From positions 1-62,136 of the forward strand of contig JAJEDI010000072.1 of NCBI GenBank assembly GCA_022821585.1: 62,136 nucleotides of DNA, read 5' to 3'. This document shows positions 7,460 to 17,700 of the stretch, in pieces. This DNA is from Caldilineaceae bacterium (GTDB taxonomy: Bacteria; Chloroflexota; Anaerolineae; Caldilineales; Caldilineaceae). The notes below the pieces were generated by a model. It was not told the origin of the DNA. It worked only from the letters and a program-made list of their open reading frames with translations, and made no database searches. The position numbers and the translations under genes are program-made. Each line of letters starts with the position of its first letter. Position 1 is the stretch's first letter.

Positions 7460-8174
7460 ATGAAACGCAAGGTGCTATCGTAATCGTAACCACATTGGCC
7501 GTCGCCGTCCTGTTCGGCGCGGCCCGCCTGCAGGTCCAAGGCACGTTCACGCTCGAAACGCTGGCGGAACGCATCAATACGCTCGTCACGGGCCAGGAGG
7601 CGCTGACCGAACGCGCCTGGACGCGCTCGAGGCCGACGCGTGCAATTATCCGCAGAGCCTGAAGGTGCAGATCTGGGCCGAGATGAAGGGCAACTACTAC
7701 AGCCCCTACACCGGCGAGACCTACCGTTTTGCCGAAGATGTGGACATCGAGCATATCGTCGCCCGCAGCGAGGCCCACGACAGCGGCCTGTGCGCGGCCG
7801 ACACCTTCACCCGCTTGACGTTCGCCAGCGCCCCGCTTAGCCTTGCCTTTGCTCCGCTGGCGCTGAACCGGATGGTCGCGGTCAAGCGGCGCTTCGGTCT
7901 GGCGATGCTGGAGGCGTGTCCGTCGGTGGCGATGGAGGTGGTGGCCGTCGAGGGTGCGGAGCTCACGCCAGCGGCCACGTCCGTTGAGACGCTCACACCG
8001 ACGCCGGAAGCGGAGCCGGTGGAGGAGGACCCGCTGGCGCTTTACGATGACAACGGCAATGGGCGTATCACCTGCGCCGAGGCGCGGCGGCATGGGATCG
8101 CGCCGGTGCATAGTGATCATCCGGCGTATGCGTATATGCGGGATGGGGACGGAGATGGGGTGGTGTGTGAGTAG
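7460..8174 (+). pseudogene. HNH/GmrSD-type secreted nuclease with Excalibur domain, frameshifted
   Basis: The ATG at 7460 (GGAGAG just upstream) opens MKRKVLS and stops at once; the frame that continues ('IVIVTTLAVAVLFGAARLQVQG') looks like the rest of the signal segment. A second shift near 7610 moves to the frame 'ADACNYPQSLKVQIWAEMKG' and then 'DVDIEHIVARSEAHDSGLC', an HNH motif of the DUF1524 type. Part of the nuclease core after 'LALNR' appears deleted. The C-terminus 'DDNGNGRITCAEARRHGIAP' and 'MRDGDGDGVVCE' is an Excalibur calcium-binding repeat. Two frameshifts plus a deletion argue for decay, though base-call errors cannot be excluded for the shifts. Confidence 0.65.
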
Positions 8175-8193
8175 GTGTGAATAGAGAGGAAGG

Positions 8194-8973
8194 ATGAACG
8201 ATCCGCAGGTTGTGGCGTTGAACTACAGAGTCGAACACGGGAATGGGGTCAGCTACGAAAACGCGGCTCCTTTGCGATACAGCGATTCGCCGGAATTTGA
8301 TCTAACGGTGGAGGACAATATCGCACGGTTTGAACTCAAGAAGTCTTACGCGACCGAGGACGAGGCTCTCGAAGCCGTCGAACCATTCGTAAAACATTGG
8401 GAGTTTGAGTCCACCCTTCAATGGGGGCCAAGCAACTTCAGTTTGCGTTACACAAACGCCGAAATAATCGACCGGAACCCGTCGCCTTCTGAACCCGGCG
8501 CAGGAAACCCTGGAATATCGGTCATCTTGTCATCAATCACCGCAGAAGGCGGAGTCCTGCTCTTAAATCCCCACTATCCTCCTCCACCGTCAGGCGGTTC
8601 GGTCGACCCCGATGAAGATGCTGTGGTCAAGATGAAGCGCCGCTTTGATGAATATCGCTTGCGACGGGCAAAACTGCCAGCGACGGCGTACTTCTGCGTG
8701 ACGGTTCTGGAAGACAAATATGGGGACCTCACTGAGGCTGCCAAGAAGTGCGGCATAAGCAGAAACGTTCTCAAGGCAATTAAGAGATTGTCGTCAACCA
8801 AAGGCGGAGAGGACGCACGAAAAGCTGCAGGTGCCGACGACGAGTTTACAAGTCAAGAGAAACGGTTCCTAAACCAAGCCGTCGTCGAGGTCATCATCAG
8901 AGTGGCGCAGGTGGCCGCTGATGACAGCCAGCGTCATCCCCAGATCACGATGGCGCGCCTGCCAAAACTTTAG
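8194..8973 (+). CDS. Hypothetical protein, 259 aa
   Basis: Starts 19 bp after the Excalibur gene with GAGGAAGG upstream. I do not recognise the family. The N-terminal half is beta-rich with a 'FELKKSYATEDEAL' segment and 'EPFVKHWEFES', and a proline-rich linker (YPPPPSGGS) leads to a helical C-terminal half containing 'TAYFCVTVLEDKYGDLTEAAKKCG' spread over two helices, which resembles an HTH-like module ('AKKCGISRNVLKAIKRL'). Codon use is normal, so it is very probably real. Similar proteins may occur as stand-alone genes in defence-rich regions, but I cannot assign a role. Confidence 0.65.
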   Translation: MNDPQVVALNYRVEHGNGVSYENAAPLRYSDSPEFDLTVEDNIARFELKKSYATEDEALEAVEPFVKHWEFESTLQWGPSNFSLRYTNAEIIDRNPSPSEPGAGNPGISVILSSITAEGGVLLLNPHYPPPPSGGSVDPDEDAVVKMKRRFDEYRLRRAKLPATAYFCVTVLEDKYGDLTEAAKKCGISRNVLKAIKRLSSTKGGEDARKAAGADDEFTSQEKRFLNQAVVEVIIRVAQVAADDSQRHPQITMARLPKL

Positions 8974-9732
8974 AGCGCCGGGGTAATCTTCACACGGCCA
9001 TCGGCAGCGCACGATGGATTGTCGCGGCCTGCGAAATCTGTGGCAAACTTTGGGGGCAAAAAAGCCGGTCGCGGGGCGAGCCGCACCGGCTTGATCCACG
9101 AGGGCGAACTCATGGATGCCTCGCTTGTAGCAAATCCTGCTTCGACAATCCAATCTTGCAGTGCTGGGCGGCGGTCGCGAATGAGCGCGGCCGTGCCCGG
9201 CAGATCTGTGCCTGCCCTCACGTCGGCAGGCGGCGATTCACAACCCCGCACAGGAGACCATTAGATGATCTATGCGCTTGTTGGAGACCACGATCCCAAT
9301 GCTGCCGTACGAACAGACATTGCCTCGGCGATAGAAAACAACGTGCCAGCGGTGATTCAACACCATGTAGACCAGGGGACGATAGTTCATATCCTGGATG
9401 TGCCGCTTGGCACCTATCGTTCCTGCATTTATTGCCCCGGCATTGTAAGGGCAACCCCTGACCGACATTCGCGGTTCTTCAAACATACCGAGACAATAAG
9501 AAACGATTGTCTGGGCCATGCGGGTTACCTGGGCATAGAAAATCCCCGGGGACATGGTTGCGACTTTCAGGCGGGCCAGAATGACACTTTCTGCCACAGG
9601 CAAGCATACTGTCACCGGGGCAATTGAGCGTCAATGAGTCGCTCTTGGTTGCGTAGGCTAACAGGGCCTGCGCCGCCTGCGCTCGCGACCGTAGAGGGAG
9701 ATTTACCATCTCATATAGGAGATTTTCAGACG
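8974..9732. other. Intergenic region without a supported gene
   Basis: Overlapping frames exist on both strands at about 9238-9627, but none has a recognisable domain, and the plus-strand frame (RBS AGGAG before ATG 9265) turns Cys/His/Gln-rich in a way that looks non-coding. The region holds one strong terminator-like hairpin (9058-9092) pointing to the minus strand, so an unrecognised minus-strand transcript from this stretch is possible. Confidence 0.4.
9058..9092 (-). terminator. Rho-independent terminator (minus strand)
   Basis: On the minus strand AAGCCGGTGCGG pairs with CCGCGACCGGCTT (one bulge) around a CTCGCC loop and is followed directly by six T residues. It does not terminate any gene I can call; the plus-strand gene ending at 8973 is on the other strand. 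Confidence 0.6.
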
Positions 9733-10092
9733 ATGAGCGCAGACCAGGAAACCGTGGCCAAGCGCAGTGGCGAGATGGCTGCAGAAGCCGCTACAAAAGC
9801 CATCCTGATGGTACTCTTGTCATACAAGGATTCTCTTAAGGCTGCCAAAGAGGCGCTTCTTGGTCTTTTAGGAGAATCAAGTGAGGTGAATTCAGTACAA
9901 GAGCAACTCGCTTCCAGTTTTCAAGACGAGCCAGAACGCGAAATCGCTTCAGAGGCATTTGAGAGCGGTATACGTCTCAATCTGTCTATGCTAGAGGAAA
10001 TAGAGAAGATACTTCCGTCAGAAGACAGCGACCCGCAGGAAGGGATTTCAAGACTTCTGCGGAATACCGATTTCGTGTCAAGGCGCGGATGA
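9733..10092 (+). CDS. Hypothetical helical protein, about 119 aa
   Basis: The frame opens at 9634, but the ATG at 9733 ('MSADQETVAKRSGEMAAEA') follows AGGAG and removes an unlikely Pro/Arg-rich head. The protein is almost wholly helical: an amphipathic segment 'ATKAILMVLLSYKDSLKAAK' is followed by acidic helices and 'LSMLEEIEKILPSED'. No family recognised. It converges with the CD-NTase gene at 10239, with 146 bp between them and no obvious terminator. Confidence 0.5.
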   Translation: MSADQETVAKRSGEMAAEAATKAILMVLLSYKDSLKAAKEALLGLLGESSEVNSVQEQLASSFQDEPEREIASEAFESGIRLNLSMLEEIEKILPSEDSDPQEGISRLLRNTDFVSRRG

Positions 10093-10238
10093 CAGCAAGA
10101 GATGACATAGTCGTCCAGGACTGGCCAACCGCAGCATTCATTATGGAAAATGGCTACTGATTCTCCAGGCAAAAAACGAATCCAATCAGATTGCGCTACC
10201 AGGCGTGTGCCAACGGGAAAGTCAGAGATTACGCACAG

Positions 10239-11129
10239 TTATCCGAAATTCTTTCCGAACAGCTTTTGCCATTTTGCAATGCTCTCGTCCGGATCAGTAG
10301 CGTCGAATGCCTCATTTATCTTGCCGTTGTAGATGTTGAACATTTTTCTGAACTGGCTGTATTTCTTTTGATCCCAGCGTCTTGTGAATTTCTCGCTTCG
10401 CAAGGCTGGATTTCGGATTGTTGGCATTCGCTCATTGTTCTGCAAGAAGGAATTTATGCGATTTGAAATCGTCTTCAAAGCGGTTGGCGTGTCTGCGTAG
10501 GCTTTGCTGCCCACCTCATTGTCATGTACGTTGCGGCCAACAAGTGTAGTCAGGAGAATTGATTTGACAAGGAAATTGTTCTTGTGATCTCTAAGATATT
10601 TGAGCAGTCTCGTGACTTTCTTAAGCTGTCCGTCCGTGATTTCGTTCTTCTGGTTGAGCCAGTCTCTATAGCCGGTCCCGTCCGTTACTTCGGTCCTGTT
10701 GTCTCTACCATTGAAAATAAATATCTGTTTCCCTTGCGTGACACAAGGCACGATATCCAAATGGAAATCTCCTACATACTCAATGTAAGCGCACCTGGTT
10801 GCTAAATGCACTTTATCACTGTAGTCCTTGTCCCTTTTGAGACGTTTGTAGACATCCCTTATGTAGTCCTTCGGCTCTTTGCCTGGGGAATGATGCATGT
10901 GAAGCAATATGTCAGCGTCGTATCCACGGCCCTTGGTTGGCTTGATGATTGTGCCTAACGCATACGACCCCTGCTTCTCGACTCTCTTGAATAAATCCAG
11001 GTCTTTGAGGAGAGAGGAGATATACTTAACCCTTCTGTTCAAGTCCGTGAGTCGGGCCGTGTTGAGGTTTACTTCCCTGGAGAGGAATCTGGCGAATTCT
11101 TGTTCATGCTTCACTGGGAGGTCCTTCAA
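10239..11129 (-). CDS. SMODS-domain nucleotidyltransferase (CD-NTase, cGAS/DncV-like)
   Basis: 296 residues. The Pol-beta-type core is complete: the GS motif in 'KQGSYALGTIIKP', the DxD pair in 'GYDADILLHM', and the third acidic residue in 'DFHLDIVPCV'. The remainder is the helical C-terminal half of SMODS nucleotidyltransferases. This family makes cyclic oligonucleotide signals in CBASS antiphage systems. It is the last gene of a minus-strand series: TIR-like protein, RNase HI, DUF262/HNH protein, then this gene after a 127-bp gap. No E1/E2, HORMA or TRIP13 genes are present, so if it is CBASS it is a minimal or unusual type. Product nucleotide cannot be predicted. Confidence 0.85.
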   Translation of the reverse strand: MKDLPVKHEQEFARFLSREVNLNTARLTDLNRRVKYISSLLKDLDLFKRVEKQGSYALGTIIKPTKGRGYDADILLHMHHSPGKEPKDYIRDVYKRLKRDKDYSDKVHLATRCAYIEYVGDFHLDIVPCVTQGKQIFIFNGRDNRTEVTDGTGYRDWLNQKNEITDGQLKKVTRLLKYLRDHKNNFLVKSILLTTLVGRNVHDNEVGSKAYADTPTALKTISNRINSFLQNNERMPTIRNPALRSEKFTRRWDQKKYSQFRKMFNIYNGKINEAFDATDPDESIAKWQKLFGKNFG

Positions 11130-11193
11130 TTCCGTCGATGAACAGTCTGATATTGTACGGCCTTCGATCTAATGCTCTGTTATGGGGGAAGAT

Positions 11194-11277
11194 ATGGATG
11201 TTGAGATCGGACACATGGCAACCAAGGCGGACATCGAAGCAGGCGGTCAAGCAAGGTCACTCTTCATCGGCCCGTAG
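11194..11277 (+). pseudogene. Tiny remnant of a coiled-coil membrane protein gene
   Basis: A 27-residue frame on the plus strand contains 'GHMATKADIEA', matching 'PHLATKADIADLKAW' of the small gene at 44693-44902. It lies in the gap between the CD-NTase and the DUF262 genes and overlaps the end of the latter. Probably debris of a DUF1640-like gene; the match is short. Confidence 0.35.
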
Positions 11278-13152
11278 GATTTCTCCTATTTCGTCATCTA
11301 TATCGTCTTCCTGGATGTAGTCTGTTTGGATTCCGCCCTTGTCGAGGGCATCCAAGAAGACGGTTTTGCCGCCTTCAATTCGTTTCCCCATTGCCTCTCC
11401 GATTAGTTCCAGCATTGCTTCCCCACGTTCGACAAAGCACTTAGCGAAGTCGTCGTTCCGCAAGGATTCAGGGTTCAGCCAGTGAGACTTCAGAACGGCG
11501 TCAAGAGTCTCTGCCTCTATCTTTTTTTCAAGTCTGGGGATGTACCTGGATGGGCCTCGCCATCCGATTGTCTTATGTGACTGTGCGTCTATGGGGGTCT
11601 TGTTGATTATAGAGTCGAAAAGAATGGAAGATATAGGCGGCTTATGTTTTCTGCACCATGCTTTTGGAAAGATGTGGTGAATGTCAATATTCTTGGCGAG
11701 AATGACAGCAATCGCGAGCGGTTTTCCCGTTATCCAGTCCGCTGCCCCATTCTTCATTTGCAGAGCGTACAGACCTTTATAGGCGGCGCTGCGACGAGAT
11801 CTCAAGGTCACCAGGCGTTCAGGGATGAAGCTGCTCTGGGTGATTAGAGTTGGTTCCGGGCCGCCGCGTACGTATTCAGGTACCTGGAGCAGGTCTAAGG
11901 CGAATTTGGTATCGATTTGGCTGCCGTACTCTTCGCCAAAAACTCCCGACCAATACCACCGTTCCAGCCGATTTGAGGCTTTGGCCGGGAACGCTTCGTC
12001 ACCTAACTCGGAAAGGATTACAGCCAAGGGGATTATCTGTGTTGAATAAGGCACGTCCTTGCGGCCAAAAATGAACTGTTCAGCCAAGAACTTGGCTGCT
12101 TGTTCGAGACCCTTTTCTGCAACGTCAGCCCATTTTTGGTAATCTGCGAGCCTTAGATTCAGTATGGTTTCTTTCTTACAACTTATTCCTGGAAGCTGGT
12201 TTTCAGGGACACCATTTGCGGCGGCTCTTTTGCGGCGGTGATTCGTGGCGAGCAATGCAATCGCCTGCAAGAAGTGTTCTCCTTCAATTCCTTGAAGTAC
12301 GCCGTACTTGCTCCGCATTCGCTTTCGTCGTTCATCCCAATTATCACGCAGCCGGAAATCATCGCTATCGGCTGCGAATGATGCGGTGACCAGTTCAAAA
12401 ACAGTGAGAGTGACCCCGCCTGTGTTCACCTTTTCGAATACTTTGCAGACCGCCTCCTTTGGAACATTCTGACCTAAGTTGATGACAGGTATGGAGTAGT
12501 TTCCGAAAACACCGATAACATGCACGTTGAAGTCGTCCAAGAACTTTGTTAAATTGCCGCTTGGGTGGGCTGAGCCATTGCTGCCCCAATAGGCATTGTA
12601 TCCAAGGACCCATGTCATGGCATTAAGTAACTGTTCTGTTGGCATCATGTGGTTGCGGTACTCAAGTTCGCGTGTAGACAAGTCCACCACAATTTGGCGG
12701 CCAAAACCCGTGGTGGTTTTTCGATCCTCAGGAACACTAATGAAAGCGTTTTCTCTGTACATAGACCTGTCAAGTGCTTTCAGCATGTCTATGTAGTACC
12801 ACCGTTGCACGCACTTTCTCTTGCTATCTTGTGTCTTGACTGCCCCAGGGTGAAGAAGAGTCTGATACAGGGAAGTCAACCTTTGCTGGCCGTCGAGAAT
12901 ATAAGTAGATGGGGTTACCTTGTTGTACTTGCCCGGGACGCCTTCAATCAATCTTGGCTTCAGCTTTATCGATTTGCTTGCAGACAGGGTTGTGATTGCG
13001 CCGACAGGAAACGCTCTGGAGACACTCTCCAGAATCTCCGTTATTCGATCATCGTCCCAGACCCAGCCTCGTTGAAAATCCGGGAGCTGAATAGTTCCTG
13101 TAGAGATATCACTCAGAATGTCTTTGAGAGGTATCGGTTGCGCATTGAACAT
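11257..13152 (-). CDS. GmrSD-family DUF262/DUF1524 (HNH) nuclease
   Basis: 631 residues. The N-terminal DUF262 domain has 'LPDFQRGWVWDDDRI' and the signature 'ILDGQQRLTSLYQTLL' (residues ~85-100), a ParB-like NTP-binding fold. The C-terminal half carries a DUF1524 HNH motif 'NIDIHHIFPKAWC' followed by 'IINKTPID'. Both catalytic regions look intact. Fused GmrSD enzymes are type IV restriction systems that cut modified DNA, and relatives such as BrxU and SspE share this architecture. Here the gene lies 58 bp after the RNase HI stop and upstream of a CD-NTase, so it could be an effector or accessory nuclease of a signalling operon. The C-terminus ends in an acidic tail. Confidence 0.85.
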   Translation of the reverse strand: MFNAQPIPLKDILSDISTGTIQLPDFQRGWVWDDDRITEILESVSRAFPVGAITTLSASKSIKLKPRLIEGVPGKYNKVTPSTYILDGQQRLTSLYQTLLHPGAVKTQDSKRKCVQRWYYIDMLKALDRSMYRENAFISVPEDRKTTTGFGRQIVVDLSTRELEYRNHMMPTEQLLNAMTWVLGYNAYWGSNGSAHPSGNLTKFLDDFNVHVIGVFGNYSIPVINLGQNVPKEAVCKVFEKVNTGGVTLTVFELVTASFAADSDDFRLRDNWDERRKRMRSKYGVLQGIEGEHFLQAIALLATNHRRKRAAANGVPENQLPGISCKKETILNLRLADYQKWADVAEKGLEQAAKFLAEQFIFGRKDVPYSTQIIPLAVILSELGDEAFPAKASNRLERWYWSGVFGEEYGSQIDTKFALDLLQVPEYVRGGPEPTLITQSSFIPERLVTLRSRRSAAYKGLYALQMKNGAADWITGKPLAIAVILAKNIDIHHIFPKAWCRKHKPPISSILFDSIINKTPIDAQSHKTIGWRGPSRYIPRLEKKIEAETLDAVLKSHWLNPESLRNDDFAKCFVERGEAMLELIGEAMGKRIEGGKTVFLDALDKGGIQTDYIQEDDIDDEIGEILRADEE

Positions 13153-13210
13153 GATTCAGTTTTCCTTTGGCTGGTTGCGGCAAAGATTGTGTATCGATCA
13201 TAGATTTTCG

Positions 13211-13708
13211 CTATGCCCCCCGCTGTACCGTCGGAGGCGATTCATATCCTTCATCTACCGGGAGATCCTTCTTGTGTGCGGCCTCGAACGCTAGTTGGTC
13301 ACACCGTTCGTTTTCGGGATCGCCTGCGTGTCCGCGCACCCACCTGAATTCCACCTCGTGCTTCTCACAGAGATCCAGGAGTTTTCCCCAAAGCTCTGGG
13401 TTGACAACCCGGTCTCGCTTATTACGCATCCAGCCGTTACGCCGCCAACGCTTGGCCCAACCTTTCTCAATGCCCTCCACCACGTACTGGGAATCGCTGT
13501 GGAGAGTCACACGGCAACTCTGATTGAGCAATCTCAGACCCTCTATCGGTCCCATCAATTCCATACGATTGTTGGTGGTGCGACGGTAACCTCCGTTGAG
13601 TTCTCGCCGATGCTCTCCGTACATCAAGACTACCCCATAGCCACCTGGTCCGGGATTGCCGATGCATGCGCCATCGGTGTATATCGTGACCTGTTTCTTG
13701 GACTCCAT
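13211..13708 (-). CDS. rnhA: Ribonuclease HI
   Basis: 165 residues. All four catalytic acids are visible: TDGAC (Asp near residue 11), NNRMELMG (Glu), HSDSQYV (Asp) and DQLAFEAA (Asp), together with the 'RWVRGHAGDPENERCD' loop. It degrades RNA in RNA:DNA hybrids. The ATG shares its A with the TGA of the upstream TIR-like gene (TGATG), so the two are translationally coupled. A housekeeping rnhA would not be expected inside such a cluster; either it was captured, or hybrid removal is part of the operon's work. Confidence 0.93.
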   Translation of the reverse strand: MESKKQVTIYTDGACIGNPGPGGYGVVLMYGEHRRELNGGYRRTTNNRMELMGPIEGLRLLNQSCRVTLHSDSQYVVEGIEKGWAKRWRRNGWMRNKRDRVVNPELWGKLLDLCEKHEVEFRWVRGHAGDPENERCDQLAFEAAHKKDLPVDEGYESPPTVQRGA

Positions 13709-14502
13709 CAGGATGACACCTTGGCAATAGCATCGGGATTGAGTTGGAACCCTGCCCCCTGAAGCCTTTGGCAGAGCTTTGGCGCAGCTTCTTTGACATG
13801 GTTATTGAAGGGCAAATAGATGATGCCGCTGGCATCCGAAGGAACGACGACGTGACCTTTCTTGAGTATCGCAACGCGAGGTCTGCCAAAAGCGGCGATC
13901 AACATCCCCATTTCCATAACGACATTCTGTCTGGCGCGGTGCTCTGCATTCTCTGGCTCGTCTCCCTGCTTGTATCCCATGTCATCAGGAGTGAGCAGCA
14001 CTATCCCGAAACGCTTCTCGGTCGAGGGGGACATGATTTCCTGTTCCAGGGCTTCAATAATTGTCAAACCACCGCCGGCAACATTTCCAAGAACGAATGG
14101 GTCCAAGCCCAAACGATGGAGGACAAGTTCAAGCTGTTCGCGTGCGATATCGTCATGTCCGTAGACGACAAAAACCTTCTTGGCGTCTTCATCAGAGGAA
14201 GTGGGCATAGCAGAGGCATCTGCAGGTGGGGTAGTGGAAGGGGCGGCGGAGAATTTTGAAGAGGAATCAACGCCAGTGCTAGGACTAGCTGTCAGCGCGC
14301 CCTCGATTGCTTCTTCTAGTCTATTGCGTGCTGATTGTTCTCCCTGGAATTGAAGTGTTCCCGTGGAAGGCCACCAGTTTAAGACTGCGCCGTCTTTGCC
14401 CCGAAAGACCTTCTTGCCGTTGTCCTCGCTCCATTGACCTGTATGGCCCAATCTAGCTACATAAGTTTTCAACTCACTGAACTCACCATGAAATTTGTTC
14501 AC
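13708..14502 (-). CDS. TIR-like predicted nucleotide-binding protein (PF10137 type)
   Basis: About 264 residues from a GTG at 14502 with GGGAGG nine bases upstream; in-frame ATGs at 14535 and 14697 would add an unlikely Cys-rich head. The N-terminal ~65 residues ('FHGEFSELKTYVARLGHTG', 'NWWPSTGTLQFQG') form a small beta domain. After a Ser/Ala/Pro linker, residues ~105-264 form the TIR-like domain: 'KVFVVYGHDDIAREQLELVL', 'GIVLLTPDDMGY', 'RQNVVMEMGMLIAAFGR'. Members of this family serve as NAD-degrading or nucleotide-sensing effectors in CBASS-like systems. Coupled start-stop with rnhA and co-orientation with the CD-NTase make it the likely effector. Effector function is inferred. Confidence 0.8.
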   Translation of the reverse strand: MNKFHGEFSELKTYVARLGHTGQWSEDNGKKVFRGKDGAVLNWWPSTGTLQFQGEQSARNRLEEAIEGALTASPSTGVDSSSKFSAAPSTTPPADASAMPTSSDEDAKKVFVVYGHDDIAREQLELVLHRLGLDPFVLGNVAGGGLTIIEALEQEIMSPSTEKRFGIVLLTPDDMGYKQGDEPENAEHRARQNVVMEMGMLIAAFGRPRVAILKKGHVVVPSDASGIIYLPFNNHVKEAAPKLCQRLQGAGFQLNPDAIAKVSS

Positions 14503-14734
14503 GCTTAGGATCCCTCCCAATAAGTGTCTCAACATTTGTGCAACATTGTAAGATTGGTTATGTCTACCCGAAAAAATCAGAACAACGCAATCACAAACTG
14601 AACAATCAAATCGATGCTGGGCACTTCGGGACACAGAATCCCGAGGTTGCCGGCAGCAGTGTGCGCTCCGTAACTGCCGGATTGTGGGCATGCCCATGCC
14701 CGGCTTCAGCTATAAGGTCTCAACCCCTACCCCT

Positions 14735-17700
14735 TTACCCGAACAACCCCCTCTTGGCCGCGCGTGGTGGCTTGCGCGTCTGCTCGGGCGCGGGCGGCAA
14801 CTCGTCGGCGTGGATGCAGTCGCCGGCGATGACTTCCTCTAGCAGCTGGGCCTGCTCGGGGTAGGCGGCAAGGGTGGCCTCCAGGACCCAGAGGAGCTCG
14901 AGCAACTCGGTCGTGAACCGGCTGGTCCAGCGGGTGGGGCGGATTTCGTCCAGGGGCGAGGATTTGCGGCCGGCGCCCTTCTTCATGCGGTACTTGAGCC
15001 AGGACTGGACGACTTTGAGGCCGGACACTTCGAAGGCGTACAGGTCGGGCGCAACCGGCGTGAACTGGCCGGCGCCGACGTGCAGGGTAGCGGTCTCGTC
15101 GTTGTAGGCGAAGGTTTCGGGATAGCCGCCGGCTTCGCCGGGCACGGCTACGCTGCATCTGGCCGCGCTGGGCGGGACCTGGCCGCGGGGCCTGCCTTCA
15201 GGCACGAAGCGCTCGCCGTAGGTATGCAGCCAGAGGAGGTTTGCGCCGGCAGCGCGCAGCCGCGCAAACAGCGCCGCGTCGCGGGTGATGGGCAGACGCA
15301 GCTGGCGGGTCTCCAGTTCTTTGCCGAAGCGCGCTGTGAAAGCCGGTTGCGCCAGCACGCCGTAGACGTACGCCAGAAAATCTTCCGGCGCGACCGGGCG
15401 CTGGTAGACGGTGCCAAGCAGCTCGAGCAGGCCGGGGAGGATGTTCGCCTGCGAGGCGTCGGCTGTGCGATAGAGGGGGATTGCCGCCTTTGCGCCGTAG
15501 GAGCCTCGAAAGTGATCCAGATCGGGAATCAGGGCAGTGGACGTCAGCGCGGGGCCGGAGCCCAAGGCTTGAGAGAACAAGCTGGCCAGATACACCTGCC
15601 TATCGCTGTGGGCGCGCCACAGATCGGGGCGCAGAAAGTCGCCCAATCGCGCGTCTGCGATGATCCAATGGCGGTCGAACGACCGATAGGCATAGCGTTC
15701 AACACGCGGAGTCGGAGTGTGCCCAGGCAGTTGAACCAGGGCGGTTTCCGACTTTCCAATTTCGGAGAGAGATGGCGGATTAGAGCCGATTTTTCGATCA
15801 CGCGTCTCTCGAAATGCTTGCGAACGGTCCTCGGCTTGCAGCAGGCCGCGCCAGCGACGCGCCAGCGTTTCTCTGTCCGGCGCAATTGGCCATGTCCGCT
15901 TGAACTGCGCGCCCGAATGTTGCCATGGCATCAGATCGGTCAATAGCGGCCAACTGAAGTATCCTCCCTCGCCCGCCGGACGGAACGGCGCTTGCCACTC
16001 ATCGGGACACTCTCGCCACTCCACTTTCGCGAAACCGGTTATGCGGTCGAGCGCGGCCAGCTTCTGCCGGCGCGTCCCTTGGAGGCGCGCATAGTGGACT
16101 TTCGCAGGCACGTCCGTGTCGGCCTCGCTGGCACGGAAGGCCACGGCGATGGCTACGGGCGTCAGGATGTTGAAGACGTTTTCACTCTGACGCGTGCCCC
16201 GCCCCTCGCCGCCGAGGTCGAGAATCCAGATCTCGTCGCACTGGCGGCGCATCCGCTCGCGCATCCCGCAAAAGGCGTCGCCGTCCAGGTAGCTCGAGGC
16301 GCTGATATAGCTGACCGCGCCCGGCCCGCCGTTCCCCTGCTCAAAGACCTTCCACAACGCCCAGCGCCAGAAGTAGACGTACAGGTTGTAAAGATTCTTG
16401 AGATGGCCGCCGTGCCCGGCGCTGACCGCCGGATCGAGAAAGTCGCGCAGGACGGCCCGTTCGCCGCGATCGCCGTGGCGCACCCAGCCGCCGGTGCGCG
16501 CCCTGTTCGCGTCCGTGGCCGCCTCGTGCCGGTCGTAGGGCGGATTGCCGAGGCAGACGATCACCGGCACATTGCTCTTGACCTCCAGGGCGCGGGCGTG
16601 CTGGTCGGCGATCGGCTGCAGGAAAAGCGGCGGCTGAAGCGGCTTGGCGTTGGGGCTTTCGAGTGTATCGGTCAGGAAGACGTGGGTGCCCGCGGCCGGC
16701 AGCTGTCCGCCGCGGTCGCGCAGGGCGCGGCTGATGCGCAGCTCGCTCACCGCATAGGGGCCTGCCATGAGTTCAAAGCCGTACAGGTTTTCGGCCAGCG
16801 TCGTGGCCTGGTTGGGTACCGCGCCCGTTCCCTGCTCGTCTTCCACGCGGCCGAGCGCGTGTTCGATGACGCCGAGCAGGTAGGTGCCGGTCCCCAACGC
16901 CGGGTCGAGCGTGACCACGTCAGGGTCGGCGAAGCCGAGCGGTTTGGCCAGACGCTCCACGAGGAGGTTGTCGATCAGGCGCACCTGCGCGCGCACGACC
17001 TCGACCGGCGTGTAGTAGGCGCCGGCGTCTTTGCGCAGACGGGGATCGTAGACGGCGAGGAAGTCCTCGTAGAAGTAGAGCCAGGGGTCGTCGGGACTGG
17101 TAAGCGCGGCGGGCGGCGTGACCGCGACCACGCGCAGCAGCAGGTCCAATGGCGCGGCGATGTCGGCGCGCGCGTTGGGGTCTGTGAGCACTTGCAGCGC
17201 CCGCGACAGCAGGTTGTGCTGCGCGGACAGGGCTTTCTCCGCGCTTCCGAGTGTGAGCGGGTCGGCTCCTTCGCTGCGGCCCAGCAGCAGCGCGAAGAGG
17301 ACGGTCTGGGCGTAGGCGTCGGAGAACTGTTCGTCGGATGCGTCAGGGAAGAGCAGCTGACGCCAGTCCTGCGCCAGTTGGACGAGGGGCGAATCCGGGC
17401 GCTTGAGCGCGTCGGTCACGTTGTCGCGCAACATGCGGCAGAGCGGCGCCAGCAGCGCGGCAAAGCGGGGGAGGTCGATACGGCCGGCGCGGTCGGTGGG
17501 AATGAAGGGCTTCCACATGAGGAAGTCGCGCAGCAGACTTTCGAGCGCGTGCGCGTCCTGCGGCCCGACCGCTTTTGCTCCCTCGGAGGCGACGTCGCCG
17601 CTGAGACGGACCACTCTGTCCACCAGTTCGCCGTTGCGGTAGAGCGCCCACTCGTTACCGTCGGTGTAGAGGAGGTTGGGGATGGCGGAGAAGCGGTTGA

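Noticed and set aside
9238..9627. Overlapping frames on both strands (121-126 aa)
   Set aside because: Neither has a recognisable domain or gene-like composition; only the nearby terminator hairpin hints at transcription, so I left it as intergenic.
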